Part shown: positions 23,352 through 32,781 of the stretch, one piece after another | Numbering within the stretch: the first letter of the stretch is position 1 | How the letters are laid out: each line of letters begins with the position of its first letter | Assembly (NCBI GenBank): GCA_965247665.1 | Contig: CBDFHH010000005.1 | Span: 1,302,001 to 1,366,000 of the forward strand | Direction of reading: 5' to 3' | DNA from: CAUZWH01 sp965247665 | GTDB taxonomy: Bacteria > Pseudomonadota > Alphaproteobacteria > SHVV01 | Length of the DNA: 64,000 nucleotides | Notes under the pieces: generated by a model | What the model was told of the DNA's origin: nothing | The model's input: only the letters and a program-made list of their open reading frames with translations | Databases searched by the model: none | Made by a program: the position numbers and the translations under genes

Positions 23352-24731
23352 ATGGCTAGCAACTGGTCACCGGACGCTTGGCGCGACCGGCCCGTTCAGC
23401 AGTACCCGACCTACCCTGACGCGGCGGCGCTTGAGCATATCGAGGGTCAGCTGGCGTCGTTTCCGCCGCTGGTCTTCGCGGGCGAGGCGCGGCGCCTGAA
23501 GGAGTCGCTGGCCAACGTTGCCGCCGGCCAAGGGTTCCTGCTGCAGGGTGGCGATTGCGCGGAGAGCTTCGCCGAGTTCCACCCGGACAACATCCGCGAT
23601 TCGTTCCGCGTACTGCTGCAGATGGCGGTGGTGCTGACCTATGCCGGCGGCTGTCCGGTGGTGAAGGTCGGCCGCATGGCCGGTCAGTTCGCCAAGCCGC
23701 GCTCCGAGTCGGTCGAGCTGCGCGACGGGGTCGAATTGCCGAGCTATCGCGGCGATATCGTCAACGGCATCGAGTTCACCGAAGAGGCGCGCCGGCCCAA
23801 TCCTGAACGTCTGCTCACCGCCTACAGCCAAGCGGCCGCAACACTCAACCTGCTGCGCGCCTTCGCCCAGGGCGGCTATGCCGATCTCCACCGTGTGCAT
23901 CGCTGGAACCACGGCTTCGTCGACAACAGCTCACAGAGCGAGCGCTATCGCGAGTTGGCCGATCAGATTGCCGATGCCCTCGCCTTCATGGAGGCCTGCG
24001 GGTTGACCGGCGACACCGCGCCGGCGATCGCTCGCACCGAATTCTACACCTCGCACGAGGCGCTGCTGCTCTGTTACGAGCAGGCCATGACCCGGGTCGA
24101 CAGCACTTCCGGCGATTGGTACGACACCGCGGCGCACATGGTGTGGATCGGCGACCGCACCCGCCAGACCGACGGCGCCCATGTCGAGTTCGCGCGCGGC
24201 ATCGCCAACCCGCTCGGCGTCAAAGCCGGTCCGTCGCTGCCGGCCGACGATCTGTTGAAGCTGCTCGACGTTCTCAATCCCGACAATGAGCCCGGCCGCG
24301 TCACCGTGATCTCGCGCATGGGCGAGCAGATCGGCGAGCATCTGCCCAAGCTGATCCGCGTCGTCGAACGCGAGGGCCGGGTGGTGGTGTGGTCGTGCGA
24401 TCCGATGCACGCCAACACCATCAAATCGTCGAACGGCTACAAGACGCGGCCCTTTGACCGCATCCTCACCGAAGCACGCCGCTTCTTCGAGATCCACCAT
24501 GCCGAGGGAAGCTACGCCGGCGGCATCCATATCGAGATGACGGGTCAGAATGTCACCGAGTGCCTCGGCGGGGCCCAGGAAATCACCGAATCCGGGCTGG
24601 CTGACCGTTATCACACCCACTGCGATCCGCGCCTCAACGCTTCGCAGTCGCTGGAGCTCGCCTTCCTCATCGCCGACACTCTGAAGCGCAGCCGAAACGG
24701 TCACGTCACCCGGGTCGCCGAAGCCTCTTAG
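23352..24731 (+). CDS. Class II 3-deoxy-7-phosphoheptulonate (DAHP) synthase
   Basis: A 459-residue plant/bacterial type II DAHP synthase, the first step of the shikimate pathway, condensing phosphoenolpyruvate with erythrose-4-phosphate. Signature stretches are LLQGGDCAESF near residue 62, VKVGRMAGQFAKPRS, and DPMHANTIKSSNGYKTRPF near 355, plus GGIHIEMTGQNVTECLGG. These supply phosphate- and metal-binding residues. GTG 23349 directly precedes ATG 23352; the ATG is taken as start, with AGGAAG upstream. Feedback regulation cannot be read from this sequence. Confidence 0.95.
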   Translation: MASNWSPDAWRDRPVQQYPTYPDAAALEHIEGQLASFPPLVFAGEARRLKESLANVAAGQGFLLQGGDCAESFAEFHPDNIRDSFRVLLQMAVVLTYAGGCPVVKVGRMAGQFAKPRSESVELRDGVELPSYRGDIVNGIEFTEEARRPNPERLLTAYSQAAATLNLLRAFAQGGYADLHRVHRWNHGFVDNSSQSERYRELADQIADALAFMEACGLTGDTAPAIARTEFYTSHEALLLCYEQAMTRVDSTSGDWYDTAAHMVWIGDRTRQTDGAHVEFARGIANPLGVKAGPSLPADDLLKLLDVLNPDNEPGRVTVISRMGEQIGEHLPKLIRVVEREGRVVVWSCDPMHANTIKSSNGYKTRPFDRILTEARRFFEIHHAEGSYAGGIHIEMTGQNVTECLGGAQEITESGLADRYHTHCDPRLNASQSLELAFLIADTLKRSRNGHVTRVAEAS

Positions 24732-24752
24732 CGACCCGCGGGAGGGACGCGC

Positions 24753-25907
24753 ATGTTCGATCCCGAATTCACCCGCGGCACCGACAAGTATTTCATTCGC
24801 ACCAAGGACATCGTCGCCGCCAACGGCGACGTCCGCGTCACCTACGCTCTGTTCATGCGGGTGCCGGTCATTTTCGCGCCGCGCATCATGCTCGACTGGC
24901 TCGATCGGGTCGCCGAGCAGAGAGGCGTAGAGATGTCGGTGGCAACGCCGTTTGAAGAAGGCGAGCGGGTCGGCGGCGGCGAACCGCTGGCCTTTATCAG
25001 CGGCTCATTGGTCGATCTGGTCGATCTCGAAACCCATATCCTGCAGCGTCTGGGCCCGCCCTGCGTCGCGGCGTTCAACGCCTACCGCATGTGCTGCGAC
25101 CTGCCGCAGGTGGCGTTCCTGGCGATGGATGCCCGTCACTGCGCCGGTGCCGAGATGGCGGCGATGATGGCCTATGCCGCCGGCGTCGGCTCACGCGCCG
25201 CCCAGCGCGACGCCGGTGCGGTCGGGTTTACCGGCAACGCGACCGACGCGACCGCCCGCTATTTCGGCAACGAGGAGGGCCTCGGCACCATGCCGCACGC
25301 GCTGATCGGCTATGCCGGCTCGACCGTGCGCGCGGCCGAGATGTTCCATGCGACCTTCCCCGACGAGCGCATGACGGTGCTGGTCGACTATTACGGTCAC
25401 GAAGTCACCGATGCACTGGCGGTCGCCAGCCGGTTCCCTGAACTTGCCAAATCTGGACGGCTTTCGGTTCGTCTCGACACCCATGGCGGACGCTTCGTCG
25501 AGGGGCTCGACCCCGCGGAATCCTATGCGGTGATCGAACGCCATGCGCCGGAGGCGATTCGTCAATACCGCACCGAGGCCGAGCTGCGCTGGCTGGTCGG
25601 CACCGGGGTATCGGGGTCGGCGATCTGGTTCCTGCGCGAAAAGCTCGACGAGGCCGGCTTCGACGCGGTCAGGATCGTCGCCAGCTCGGGCTTCAACCCG
25701 GCCAAATGTGCGGTAATGGCCATCGCCAAGGCGCCGATCGACGTCGTCGGCACCGGCTCCTATCTACCCGACAGCTGGGAGGATACGTACGCCACCGCCG
25801 ACATCATCGAATATGACGGGCGTGCGTCGGTCAAGGTTGGTCGCGAGTTCCTGCTCAGACGGCGCAAAGCCAAGCGCGTCAACGGTAACGGTGGGGCGGG
25901 GGCGTAA
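24753..25907 (+). CDS. Nicotinate phosphoribosyltransferase
   Basis: A 384-residue PRTase of the nicotinate/quinolinate phosphoribosyltransferase fold. N-terminal DKYFIRTKDIV, HILQRLGPPCVAAFNAYRM and AMDARHCAGAEMA are typical. The phosphate-binding end has IVASSGFNPAKC and DVVGTGSYLPDSWEDTYATADI. It converts nicotinate and PRPP to nicotinate mononucleotide in NAD salvage. It fits the short type rather than the E. coli PncB type. GGGAGGG precedes the ATG. nadE lies one gene away, so two NAD steps are encoded within 4 kb. Confidence 0.85.
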   Translation: MFDPEFTRGTDKYFIRTKDIVAANGDVRVTYALFMRVPVIFAPRIMLDWLDRVAEQRGVEMSVATPFEEGERVGGGEPLAFISGSLVDLVDLETHILQRLGPPCVAAFNAYRMCCDLPQVAFLAMDARHCAGAEMAAMMAYAAGVGSRAAQRDAGAVGFTGNATDATARYFGNEEGLGTMPHALIGYAGSTVRAAEMFHATFPDERMTVLVDYYGHEVTDALAVASRFPELAKSGRLSVRLDTHGGRFVEGLDPAESYAVIERHAPEAIRQYRTEAELRWLVGTGVSGSAIWFLREKLDEAGFDAVRIVASSGFNPAKCAVMAIAKAPIDVVGTGSYLPDSWEDTYATADIIEYDGRASVKVGREFLLRRRKAKRVNGNGGAGA

Positions 25908-25911
25908 ACCC

Positions 25912-26934
25912 CTAGCGCGTCGGGTCGTTGCCGACCTGCACCAGCAGCTTGCCGAAATTCTTGCCTTCCAGCAGGCCGATGAAGGCCTCGGGGGCATTGC
26001 CGAGACCGTCGACGATGTCCTCCTTGTATTTGATAGCGTCGCTTTCGACCCATTCGCCAAGGGCCGCGTAGGCTTCCCCGTAACGGTCGATGAAATCGAA
26101 CACGATGAAACCCTGGATGCGCAGGCGGTTGACCAGGATGTGGCGGTAGATGCGCGGCGCTTTGTCGGCGGTGGTGGCGTTGTATTGTGAGATGTTGCCG
26201 CACACCGCCACCCGCGCGGACCGATTGAGGCGGCCAATGATGGTGTCGGCGATGTGGCCGCCGACATTGTCGAAATGGACGTCGATCCCGTCGGGACAAG
26301 CGGTGGCAAGCGCGGCGTCGAGATCATCGGTGGTCCTGTAGTTGATGCCGTCGTCGAACCCGAGCATGTCGGTGACATAGGCGACCTTGTCGTCGCTGCC
26401 GGCGATGCCGACCACGCGACATTGCTTGATCCGAGCGATCTGCCCGGCCACCGCGCCGACCGCGCCCGATGCTGCGGTCACGACGACCGTGTCCCCGGCC
26501 CTGGCGGCGGCCACGTCGAGCAGGCCGAAATAGGCGGTCAGGCCGGGCATGCCGAGCACGCCGACCGCAGTCGAGATCGGCGCCAGCGCGGGATCGATCT
26601 TACGCAGATTCTTGGCCTTGGCGGTGGCATGTGTCTGCCAGCCGAGATAACCCTCGACGAAATCGCCCGTCGCCAAACCCTCGGCATTGGACTCGACGAC
26701 CTCGCCGACCACCCCGCCCGGCATGACGGCGCCGATCGCCGTCGCACTGACGTAGGACTTGGCGCCGCTGATGCGGCCCCGAATATAGGGATCCAGCGAC
26801 AGGTAAATCGCGCGAACCAGCACCTCGCCGTCGCCCGGTGCCGGAATCGCCGCGGTCGTCGCCCTGAAATCGCTGGCTTTGGGGGCACCGTCGGGCCGAG
26901 CCGCTAGGCGTATCTGCCGGTTCTCGTTTACCAT
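25912..26934 (-). CDS. NADP-dependent oxidoreductase, CurA/leukotriene-B4 dehydrogenase-like MDR family
   Basis: A 340-residue zinc-free medium-chain dehydrogenase/reductase. The N-terminal substrate domain includes SLDPYIRGRISGAKSY, a hallmark of the CurA/prostaglandin-reductase branch. The nucleotide-binding part has VTAASGAVGAVAGQIARIKQCRVVGIAGS and the later FDNVGGHIADTIIGRLN and GFIVFDFIDRY. It probably reduces the double bond of an alpha,beta-unsaturated carbonyl with NADPH. ATG 26934 gives the usual family length. It runs opposite to its neighbours, convergent with the nicotinate phosphoribosyltransferase gene (4 nt apart) and divergent from nadE. Confidence 0.9.
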   Translation of the reverse strand: MVNENRQIRLAARPDGAPKASDFRATTAAIPAPGDGEVLVRAIYLSLDPYIRGRISGAKSYVSATAIGAVMPGGVVGEVVESNAEGLATGDFVEGYLGWQTHATAKAKNLRKIDPALAPISTAVGVLGMPGLTAYFGLLDVAAARAGDTVVVTAASGAVGAVAGQIARIKQCRVVGIAGSDDKVAYVTDMLGFDDGINYRTTDDLDAALATACPDGIDVHFDNVGGHIADTIIGRLNRSARVAVCGNISQYNATTADKAPRIYRHILVNRLRIQGFIVFDFIDRYGEAYAALGEWVESDAIKYKEDIVDGLGNAPEAFIGLLEGKNFGKLLVQVGNDPTR

Positions 26935-27071
26935 CGTCCGCCGCCTTCCTGTCGTTGCAGACGGCACTTTCGGTGCCATCGGTGAGCGCGTCAATTGCTG
27001 AGAACGCGCGCGAGACGGTGCTATTGTCGGCAATCCCGGGTCGAGCTAAACAACCGCCGGAACCCCGAGAG

Positions 27072-28736
27072 ATGACCGATTCGCTCCGCATCGCGCTGGC
27101 CCAGCTCAATCCGACGGTGGGCGATATCGCCGGCAACCTGGCCCGCGCCCGCACGGCGCGGGCGCGGGCCGCCGATCTTGCCGCCGACCTCGTCATATTG
27201 AGTGAACTGTTCATCACCGGCTACCCGCCCGAAGATCTGATCCTCAAGCCCGCTTTCCAGGAAGCGGCGGCGGCTGCGGTCGCCGATCTCGCCGGTGACA
27301 CCGCCGACGATGGGCCGGCACTGCTCTTGGGCACCCCGTGGCGGGAAAACGGCGATCTCTACAACGCCGCCTTGCTGCTCGATGGCGGCGAGATCACGGC
27401 GCGGCGCTACAAACGCGATCTGCCCAACTACGGCGTGTTCGATGAAAAGCGCCTGTTCGCCGCCGGGCCGCTGCCGGGGCCGGTCAACTTCCGCGGCGTG
27501 CGGCTCGGCGTGATGGTGTGCGAGGACATGTGGTCGCCCGATGTGGCCGAGTGCCTGCAGGAGACGGGGGCCGAGATACTGGTGATCGGCAACGGCTCGC
27601 CGTTCGAATCCGACAAGCGCGACGAGCGCATGAACCTGGCGATCGCCCGCGTGGTCGAGACCGGATTGCCGCTGATCTACGTCAACCAGTTCGGCGGCCA
27701 GGACGAGCTGGTGTTCGACGGCGGCTCGTTCGTGCTCGGTCACGACCGCACGCTCAACGTTCAGGCGCCCTCGTGGTGCGAGGATCTCCGCACCACCGAC
27801 TGGCACCGCAACAGCGCCGGGCGGTGGGAATGCGAGAGCCAGCCGGCGGTCGCGCCGCGCGAGCCGCTCGATTCCATCTACCAGGCGATGGTGGTGGGCC
27901 TGCGCGACTATGTGAACAAGAACCGTTTCCCGGGCGTCGTGCTCGGCCTGTCGGGAGGTATCGATTCGGCGCTCAGCGCCGCGGTGGCGACCGATGCGCT
28001 GGGGGCCGAGCGCGTGCGCTGCCTAATCATGCCGTCGCCCCACACCGCGCAGTCCAGCATCGACGACGCCGAGGCGTGCGCCGCGTCCCTCGGGATCCAT
28101 ACCGACATCGTACCGATTAGCGTCGCCATGGCGGCCTATGGCGGCATGCTCGAGGCGCTGTTCGCCGGTCGCGAGCCGGACGTCACCGAAGAGAACATCC
28201 AGGCCCGGATTCGCGGCATGACCGTGATGGCGTTCAGCAACAAGCTTGGGCACATGGTGCTGACCACCGGCAACAAGTCGGAAATGTCGGTCGGCTATGC
28301 GACCCTCTATGGCGACATGTGCGGCGGCTACTCCGTCCTGAAAGACGTATACAAGACGACGGTTTACGAACTTTGCCGCTGGCGCAACGCCAATCTGCCC
28401 GACAATGTGCTGGGCCCGGGTCAGCGGGTGATCCCGGAAAACACCATCACCAAGGCGCCGTCGGCCGAGCTCAAACCCGACCAGACCGACCAGGACACGC
28501 TGCCTCCCTACGCGCAGCTCGACGATATTCTCGAGTGCCTTGTCGAGCGCGAGATGGCGTTCGTCGACATCGTCGCGCGCGGCCACCCGGCGGACACGGT
28601 CGCGCGGGTCACCCGCATGCTCTATGTCGCCGAATACAAGCGCCGCCAAGCGCCGCCGGGCGTGAAGATTACGCGGCGTTCGTTCGGGCGCGACCGACGC
28701 TACCCGATCACCAACGCCTATCTCGGGGTCGGGTAA
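27072..28736 (+). CDS. nadE: Glutamine-dependent NAD+ synthase
   Basis: A 554-residue two-domain enzyme that amidates nicotinate adenine dinucleotide. The N-terminal nitrilase-like glutaminase has its Glu in ILSELFITGYPPEDL, Lys in KRDLPNYGVFDEKR and Cys in GVMVCEDMW. The C-terminal PP-loop domain has VLGLSGGIDSALSAAV near residue 295 and TTGNKSEMSVGY. The frame runs upstream to 26955, but ATG 27072 matches the family start. The stop is 2 nt before the cysS GTG, so the two are likely co-translated. Confidence 0.95.
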   Translation: MTDSLRIALAQLNPTVGDIAGNLARARTARARAADLAADLVILSELFITGYPPEDLILKPAFQEAAAAAVADLAGDTADDGPALLLGTPWRENGDLYNAALLLDGGEITARRYKRDLPNYGVFDEKRLFAAGPLPGPVNFRGVRLGVMVCEDMWSPDVAECLQETGAEILVIGNGSPFESDKRDERMNLAIARVVETGLPLIYVNQFGGQDELVFDGGSFVLGHDRTLNVQAPSWCEDLRTTDWHRNSAGRWECESQPAVAPREPLDSIYQAMVVGLRDYVNKNRFPGVVLGLSGGIDSALSAAVATDALGAERVRCLIMPSPHTAQSSIDDAEACAASLGIHTDIVPISVAMAAYGGMLEALFAGREPDVTEENIQARIRGMTVMAFSNKLGHMVLTTGNKSEMSVGYATLYGDMCGGYSVLKDVYKTTVYELCRWRNANLPDNVLGPGQRVIPENTITKAPSAELKPDQTDQDTLPPYAQLDDILECLVEREMAFVDIVARGHPADTVARVTRMLYVAEYKRRQAPPGVKITRRSFGRDRRYPITNAYLGVG

Positions 28737-28738
28737 GC

Positions 28739-30103
28739 GTGCTGCAAATCTACAACACGTTCGCCCGCGAAAAGCAGGTCTTCGAACCGCTCGATCCGGG
28801 CCACATCCGGGTCTACGCCTGCGGCCCGACCGTCTATGACCTCGCCCACATTGGCAATGCGCGTTCGTTCATCGTGTTCGACACGCTGGTGCGACTGTTG
28901 CACCACGCCTATCCCGCGGTCACCTATGTCCGCAACATCACCGATGTCGACGACAAGATCAACGCCGCCTTCCTTGAAACCGGCGAGCCGATCGACAGCA
29001 TCGCCGCGCGCACCACAGCCGCGTTTCATGAGGATATGGCGGCGCTGAACGTGCTGCCGCCCGACGTCGAGCCGCGCGCCACCGAGCACATCGCCGAGAT
29101 GATTGCCATGATCGAAGGGCTGATCGACAAGGGATTCGCCTACGAGGCCGAGGGGCACGTCTTGTTCTACGTGCCGTCGATGGCCGACTACGGCCGCTTG
29201 TCGCGCCACAATCGCGACGAGTTGATTGCCGGCGCCCGGGTCGACGTTGCCCCCTACAAGAAGGATCCCGCCGATTTCGTGCTGTGGAAGCTCTCGCCGC
29301 CGGAACTGCCGGGCTGGGACAGCCCCTGGGGCCGTGGCCGGCCGGGCTGGCACATCGAATGCTCGGCAATGGGCAAGAAGCATCTCGGAATCACCTTCGA
29401 CATCCATGGCGGCGGTCTCGACCTGATATTCCCGCACCATGAGAACGAGATCGCCCAGAGCCGTTGCCTGCACGACGGAGCCCCGCTGGCCCGCTACTGG
29501 ATGCACAATGGCTATCTCACCGTCGAGGGCGAGAAGATGTCGAAGTCGCTCGGCAACTTCATCACCGTACGCAGCCTGTTGACGGAGGCGTCGGGCGAAG
29601 CGATTCGCCTCGCCATGCTGATGACCCATTACCGCCAGCCGCTCGATTGGACCGCAGCCGGCCTCGCCCACGCGCGCGAAACGCTCGACCGGCTCTACGG
29701 CACGCTGCGCAACCTGGCCGATGTCGAGGCCGAGGGGCGTGCGCCGCCGGACGATCTGGTTGCCGCGCTGGAGGATGATCTTAACGTGCCGCAGGCAATT
29801 ACCGCGCTGCACGCGGCGGCCACCGAAGCCAACAAGGCGGCCGGCGCCGAGCGCGCACGACTGAAGGCGGCGCTGCTGGGAGGTGGCGACCTGCTGGGCA
29901 TCTTGCGGCAGGATCCGGAAACCTGGTTCCGCGGCGCCACCGACGCCGCTGATGCGGCCGAGATCGAAGCGATGATCGCCGAGCGCGACGCGGCCCGCGC
30001 CGCCGGGAATTTTACCGCGGCGGACCGTATTCGCGACGTGCTCGCGCAGCGCGGCATCCTCCTCGAGGATGGGCCCGGCGGCACGATTTGGCGCCGCCGC
30101 TAG
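28739..30103 (+). CDS. cysS: Cysteinyl-tRNA synthetase
   Basis: A 454-residue class I aminoacyl-tRNA synthetase of normal length. HIGN is at residues 37-40, a zinc Cys is Cys28 in YACGPTVYDL, and GRPGWHIECSAM and GGGLDLIFPHHENEIAQS supply other zinc and active-site residues. KMSKS is at 266-270. A GTG start at 28739 directly follows nadE and reads LQIYNTFAREKQVFEP, the standard family N terminus. The open frame extends far upstream inside nadE in another frame, which is not used. Essential cytoplasmic enzyme. Confidence 0.96.
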   Translation: MLQIYNTFAREKQVFEPLDPGHIRVYACGPTVYDLAHIGNARSFIVFDTLVRLLHHAYPAVTYVRNITDVDDKINAAFLETGEPIDSIAARTTAAFHEDMAALNVLPPDVEPRATEHIAEMIAMIEGLIDKGFAYEAEGHVLFYVPSMADYGRLSRHNRDELIAGARVDVAPYKKDPADFVLWKLSPPELPGWDSPWGRGRPGWHIECSAMGKKHLGITFDIHGGGLDLIFPHHENEIAQSRCLHDGAPLARYWMHNGYLTVEGEKMSKSLGNFITVRSLLTEASGEAIRLAMLMTHYRQPLDWTAAGLAHARETLDRLYGTLRNLADVEAEGRAPPDDLVAALEDDLNVPQAITALHAAATEANKAAGAERARLKAALLGGGDLLGILRQDPETWFRGATDAADAAEIEAMIAERDAARAAGNFTAADRIRDVLAQRGILLEDGPGGTIWRRR

Positions 30104-30117
30104 TTCGGCGCACGACG

Positions 30118-30900
30118 ATGGCGGGCACCGATCGCACGCAAACGCCGGTGCTTGAGGGCCCTACCGTCATCCTGGTCGATCCGCAGCTCGGAGAAAACAT
30201 CGGCACGGCGGCACGAGCCATGCTCAACTTCGGTCTCACCTCGCTGCGCCTGGTCCGGCCGCGCGACGGCTGGCCCAACGACAAGGCGGTGGCGGCCGCC
30301 TCCGGCGCCGATTTGGTGATCGAAGGCGCCGAGTTGTTTGATTCGACGGAGGCGGCGATCGCCGATCTCAACAGCGTTTACGCGACCTCGGCGCGCCGTC
30401 GCGACATGCTGAAATCGGTGATGACGCCGGCCCACGCTGCCGCCGTGATACGCGCCGAGAGCGATTGCGGCGGCCGGGTCGGCGTGCTGTTCGGTCCAGA
30501 GCGCACAGGTCTCGGCAACGACGATGTCGCCCTGGCCGACGCGGTGATCTCGGTCCCGCTCAACCCGGCCTATGCGTCGCTCAACATCGCCCAAGCCGTG
30601 CTGCTGGTGGGCTATGAGTGGTTTCAGCAGACCAGCGAAACCCCGGGCGAGCGCTTGGAGCAGGGCCGGACCTTCGCGGCCCCGCGCGCCGAGCTGCTGC
30701 GTTTCTTCGAGCACCTTGAAAGCGAACTCGATGCCAGCGGCTTCCTGCTCCCGCCGGAAAAGCGCCCGACCATGGTGCGCAATATTCGCAACATGTTTCA
30801 GCGCGCTCGCCTGATGGAGCAGGAGGTGCGGACCCTGCGCGGCATCGTTAGCGCGCTGGTCAAGCACCGCCGAGGCTGCCGGCGCCGCGGCTCCCGTTGA
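30118..30900 (+). CDS. TrmJ/TrmH-type RNA 2'-O-methyltransferase
   Basis: A 260-residue SPOUT methyltransferase. Motif 1 is PQLGENIGTAARAMLNFGL, motif 2 VGVLFGPERTGLGNDD, and motif 3 SVPLNPAYASLNIAQAVLLVGYE, which form the trefoil-knot SAM site. A C-terminal helical extension (about residues 195-260) with FEHLESELDASGFL resembles TrmJ, which methylates the 2'-OH of tRNA residue 32. It lies 14 nt after cysS, so a tRNA-related operon is plausible. The TrmJ identity is likely; other SpoU paralogues remain possible. Confidence 0.82.
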   Translation: MAGTDRTQTPVLEGPTVILVDPQLGENIGTAARAMLNFGLTSLRLVRPRDGWPNDKAVAAASGADLVIEGAELFDSTEAAIADLNSVYATSARRRDMLKSVMTPAHAAAVIRAESDCGGRVGVLFGPERTGLGNDDVALADAVISVPLNPAYASLNIAQAVLLVGYEWFQQTSETPGERLEQGRTFAAPRAELLRFFEHLESELDASGFLLPPEKRPTMVRNIRNMFQRARLMEQEVRTLRGIVSALVKHRRGCRRRGSR

Positions 30901-30924
30901 CAAGCCGCCGTGCCTGCGTATATT
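30897..30924 (+). promoter_or_regulatory. Strong sigma-70 promoter of rpsD
   Basis: TTGACA (30897-30902) and TATATT (30919-30924) are 16 nt apart, starting in the last codon of the upstream methyltransferase gene. This is the best promoter match seen in the window and leaves a leader of about 55 nt before rpsD. That leader could hold an S4 control element, but no fold was established. Confidence 0.65.
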
Positions 30925-30985
30925 TGCGCCGCTTACGAGCGGGGCCGCGGGCTCCGCTTTTGCTTAACGACGCTCCAGCTGCGCT

Positions 30986-31600
30986 ATGACCAAACGACTG
31001 CGTTCGAAATACAAGCTCAACCGCCGCCTCGGCGAGAATCTGTGGGGCCGGCCCAAGAGCCCGGTGAATATCCGCGAATACGGTCCCGGCGAGCACGGGC
31101 AGCGCCGCCGCAAGCCGAGTGACTACGGCATACAGCTCTTCGCCAAACAGCGGCTGCGGGGCTACTACGGCAATATCACCGAGAAACAGTTTCGCCGCAC
31201 CTACGGGGAAGCGGTGCGCCGGCGCGGCGATACCAGCGAAAACCTCATCGGATTGCTGGAACAGCGCCTCGATGCGGTCGTCTACCGCATGAAATTCGTG
31301 CCGACCGTGTTCGCGGCGCGCCAGTTCGTCAACCACGGCCACGTCCTGGTCAATGGGCGCCGCGTTAACATCCCCAGCTTCCGCGTGCGCGAAGGCGATG
31401 TGATCGAAATGCGTGACAAGGCAAAGCAGCTGGCGGTTGTACTGGAAGCGGCTGATTCGCCCGAGCGCGACATTCCCGACTATGTCGACGTCGACCAGGG
31501 CAAAATGAAGGGGACCTTCACCCGCATCCCTAAGCTTGCCGACGTGCCCTATCCCGTGCAGATGGAGCCGAATCTGGTTATCGAGTACTACTCCCGATAG
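30986..31600 (+). CDS. rpsD: 30S ribosomal protein S4
   Basis: A 204-residue primary rRNA-binding protein of the small subunit. It begins MTKRLRSKYKLNRRLGENLWG and lacks the Cys cluster of zinc-binding S4, so it is the C-minus form. The S4 RNA-binding module is RLDAVVYRMKF followed by ARQFVNHGHVLVNGRRVNIPS near residues 95-130. It is encoded alone, away from the alpha operon, as in many alphaproteobacteria, with its own promoter upstream. Confidence 0.97.
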   Translation: MTKRLRSKYKLNRRLGENLWGRPKSPVNIREYGPGEHGQRRRKPSDYGIQLFAKQRLRGYYGNITEKQFRRTYGEAVRRRGDTSENLIGLLEQRLDAVVYRMKFVPTVFAARQFVNHGHVLVNGRRVNIPSFRVREGDVIEMRDKAKQLAVVLEAADSPERDIPDYVDVDQGKMKGTFTRIPKLADVPYPVQMEPNLVIEYYSR

Positions 31601-32002
31601 AAACCAGGCAATGGCGAAACGCGATCTTCGCCGGCGCGAAGGACGCCGCCGCGACCACCACCTGCCCGCGCGGCACCGCCATCGACCCGCGGTAACGGGA
31701 AGACTTCGCTGACCGGCGCGATCATCGCGCCAGGCTGAACCCGACCTCCGAATGGGTCGGAATCCCCTCGATCAAGTGGCGCTGAAACGGCGCCGCCGTC
31801 AGCGGCTCGCGCCGCCAAGAGCGCCTCGGCGACCGTGAGGGTTTTGAGCCGGGCGGCGGCTTTAGGGGCGGTGGTGATGCTGGACGCATACCAAAGCCAA
31901 AAATCCGCTTTGGTTGCGGTTTTCGCAATTTGCTGGTTTAAGGAAATGGGTTCCAACGAAACGTGAGCCGGTCCTAACCGCATCTTTCCGGGGAGCACCG
32001 CT
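31601..32002. other. Gene-free stretch after rpsD; hairpin and possible degenerate ORF
   Basis: A perfect CTTCGC/GCGAAG hairpin with a 4-nt loop sits at 31626-31641, shortly after rpsD, but without a T run. An open frame crosses the region on the minus strand (31588-32010). It overlaps rpsD, has no recognisable family and no ribosome site, and its reading changes frame in places where coding-like text continues (for example PFQRHLIEGIPTHSEVGFSLAR). A decayed gene is possible but not shown. Confidence 0.4.
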
Positions 32003-32542
32003 ATGTCCATATGTCAGCGTTTCTCTTTGCTGGCTCTTTGCCTGTTTCTGCTGAGTTCGATCGGTCCCGGCGCCCTGGCTGCCGACCTTAAAATCTCTTT
32101 CGCCGACCCGGCATGGAACGGCAAGAAGATTCCGGATGGCCAGCAATGCACGAAATTCAGGGGCAAAGGCGCGACGCCGGCGCTGCAGATCGAGAACATT
32201 CCCGCCGGAACGAACGCGGTCATCGTGGAGTTCAATGATCGGAACTACCAACCACTCTCATGGAACGGCGGACACGGCAAGATTGGTTTCTGGATTTCGG
32301 AGGGCTCAAGCAGTGCCCTGTTGCCCTCAGTCCCGGGAGAGACCAACGAACTGCCGGAGGGCAGTTTCCTGGAAAAGCGCAATCGGGCGACCGGCGATTA
32401 TGCGCGGCCTGGCTATCTCCCTCCCTGCTCGGGCGGCCGCGGCCACAGATATTTCGCCGAGGTGAAGGCAGTGAAAAAGATTGAAGGGCGGAAGAAGCCG
32501 ACAGTGCTCGCCAAGGCGAAGATCCAGTTGGGCCGATACTAA
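32003..32542 (+). CDS. Secreted YbhB/PEBP-like (Raf-kinase-inhibitor-like) protein
   Basis: A 179-residue protein with a clear signal peptide (hydrophobic core LALCLFLLSSIGPGALAA). The mature part resembles phosphatidylethanolamine-binding proteins: an early PDGQQCTKFRGKGATPALQI, then NAVIVEFND, NGGHGKIGF and a late GRGHRYFAEV. Such proteins bind small anionic ligands; the bacterial role is uncertain. The match is loose, with two Cys residues that might form a disulfide. It lies in the less GC-rich islet between rpsD and the IS remnant, suggesting horizontal acquisition. Confidence 0.65.
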   Translation: MSICQRFSLLALCLFLLSSIGPGALAADLKISFADPAWNGKKIPDGQQCTKFRGKGATPALQIENIPAGTNAVIVEFNDRNYQPLSWNGGHGKIGFWISEGSSSALLPSVPGETNELPEGSFLEKRNRATGDYARPGYLPPCSGGRGHRYFAEVKAVKKIEGRKKPTVLAKAKIQLGRY

Positions 32543-32635
32543 CGATTTGGTTTGTGCAGGTGGATTGCGGCGGAGGCCCGTATCGGCACCACTCGATCAA
32601 GCGGAGAAAGCAATCGGTGGATCCCTGATATTAAG

Positions 32636-32641
32636 TATAAT
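32636..32641 (+). promoter_or_regulatory. Possible -10 element (TATAAT) before the CsgG-like gene
   Basis: A perfect TATAAT stands in an AT-rich stretch about 140 nt before the ATG at 32782. No convincing -35 hexamer lies at the right distance. Confidence 0.3.
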
Positions 32642-32781
32642 TCCTAAAAATCCTCCCATCACTGGTGGAGTTCGCCTAAGATTGCCTCCGATACGAATAC
32701 CATCTGGGGATGTCGGTTAAACGCTGAAGGCGGAAGCAAAACGAATCGGAGATCACTTCAACCGAACGGAGGAAATGTTTC

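Noticed and set aside
31588..32010. 140-codon minus-strand frame after rpsD
   Set aside because: Overlaps rpsD, has no ribosome site or family match; mentioned only as a possible remnant.
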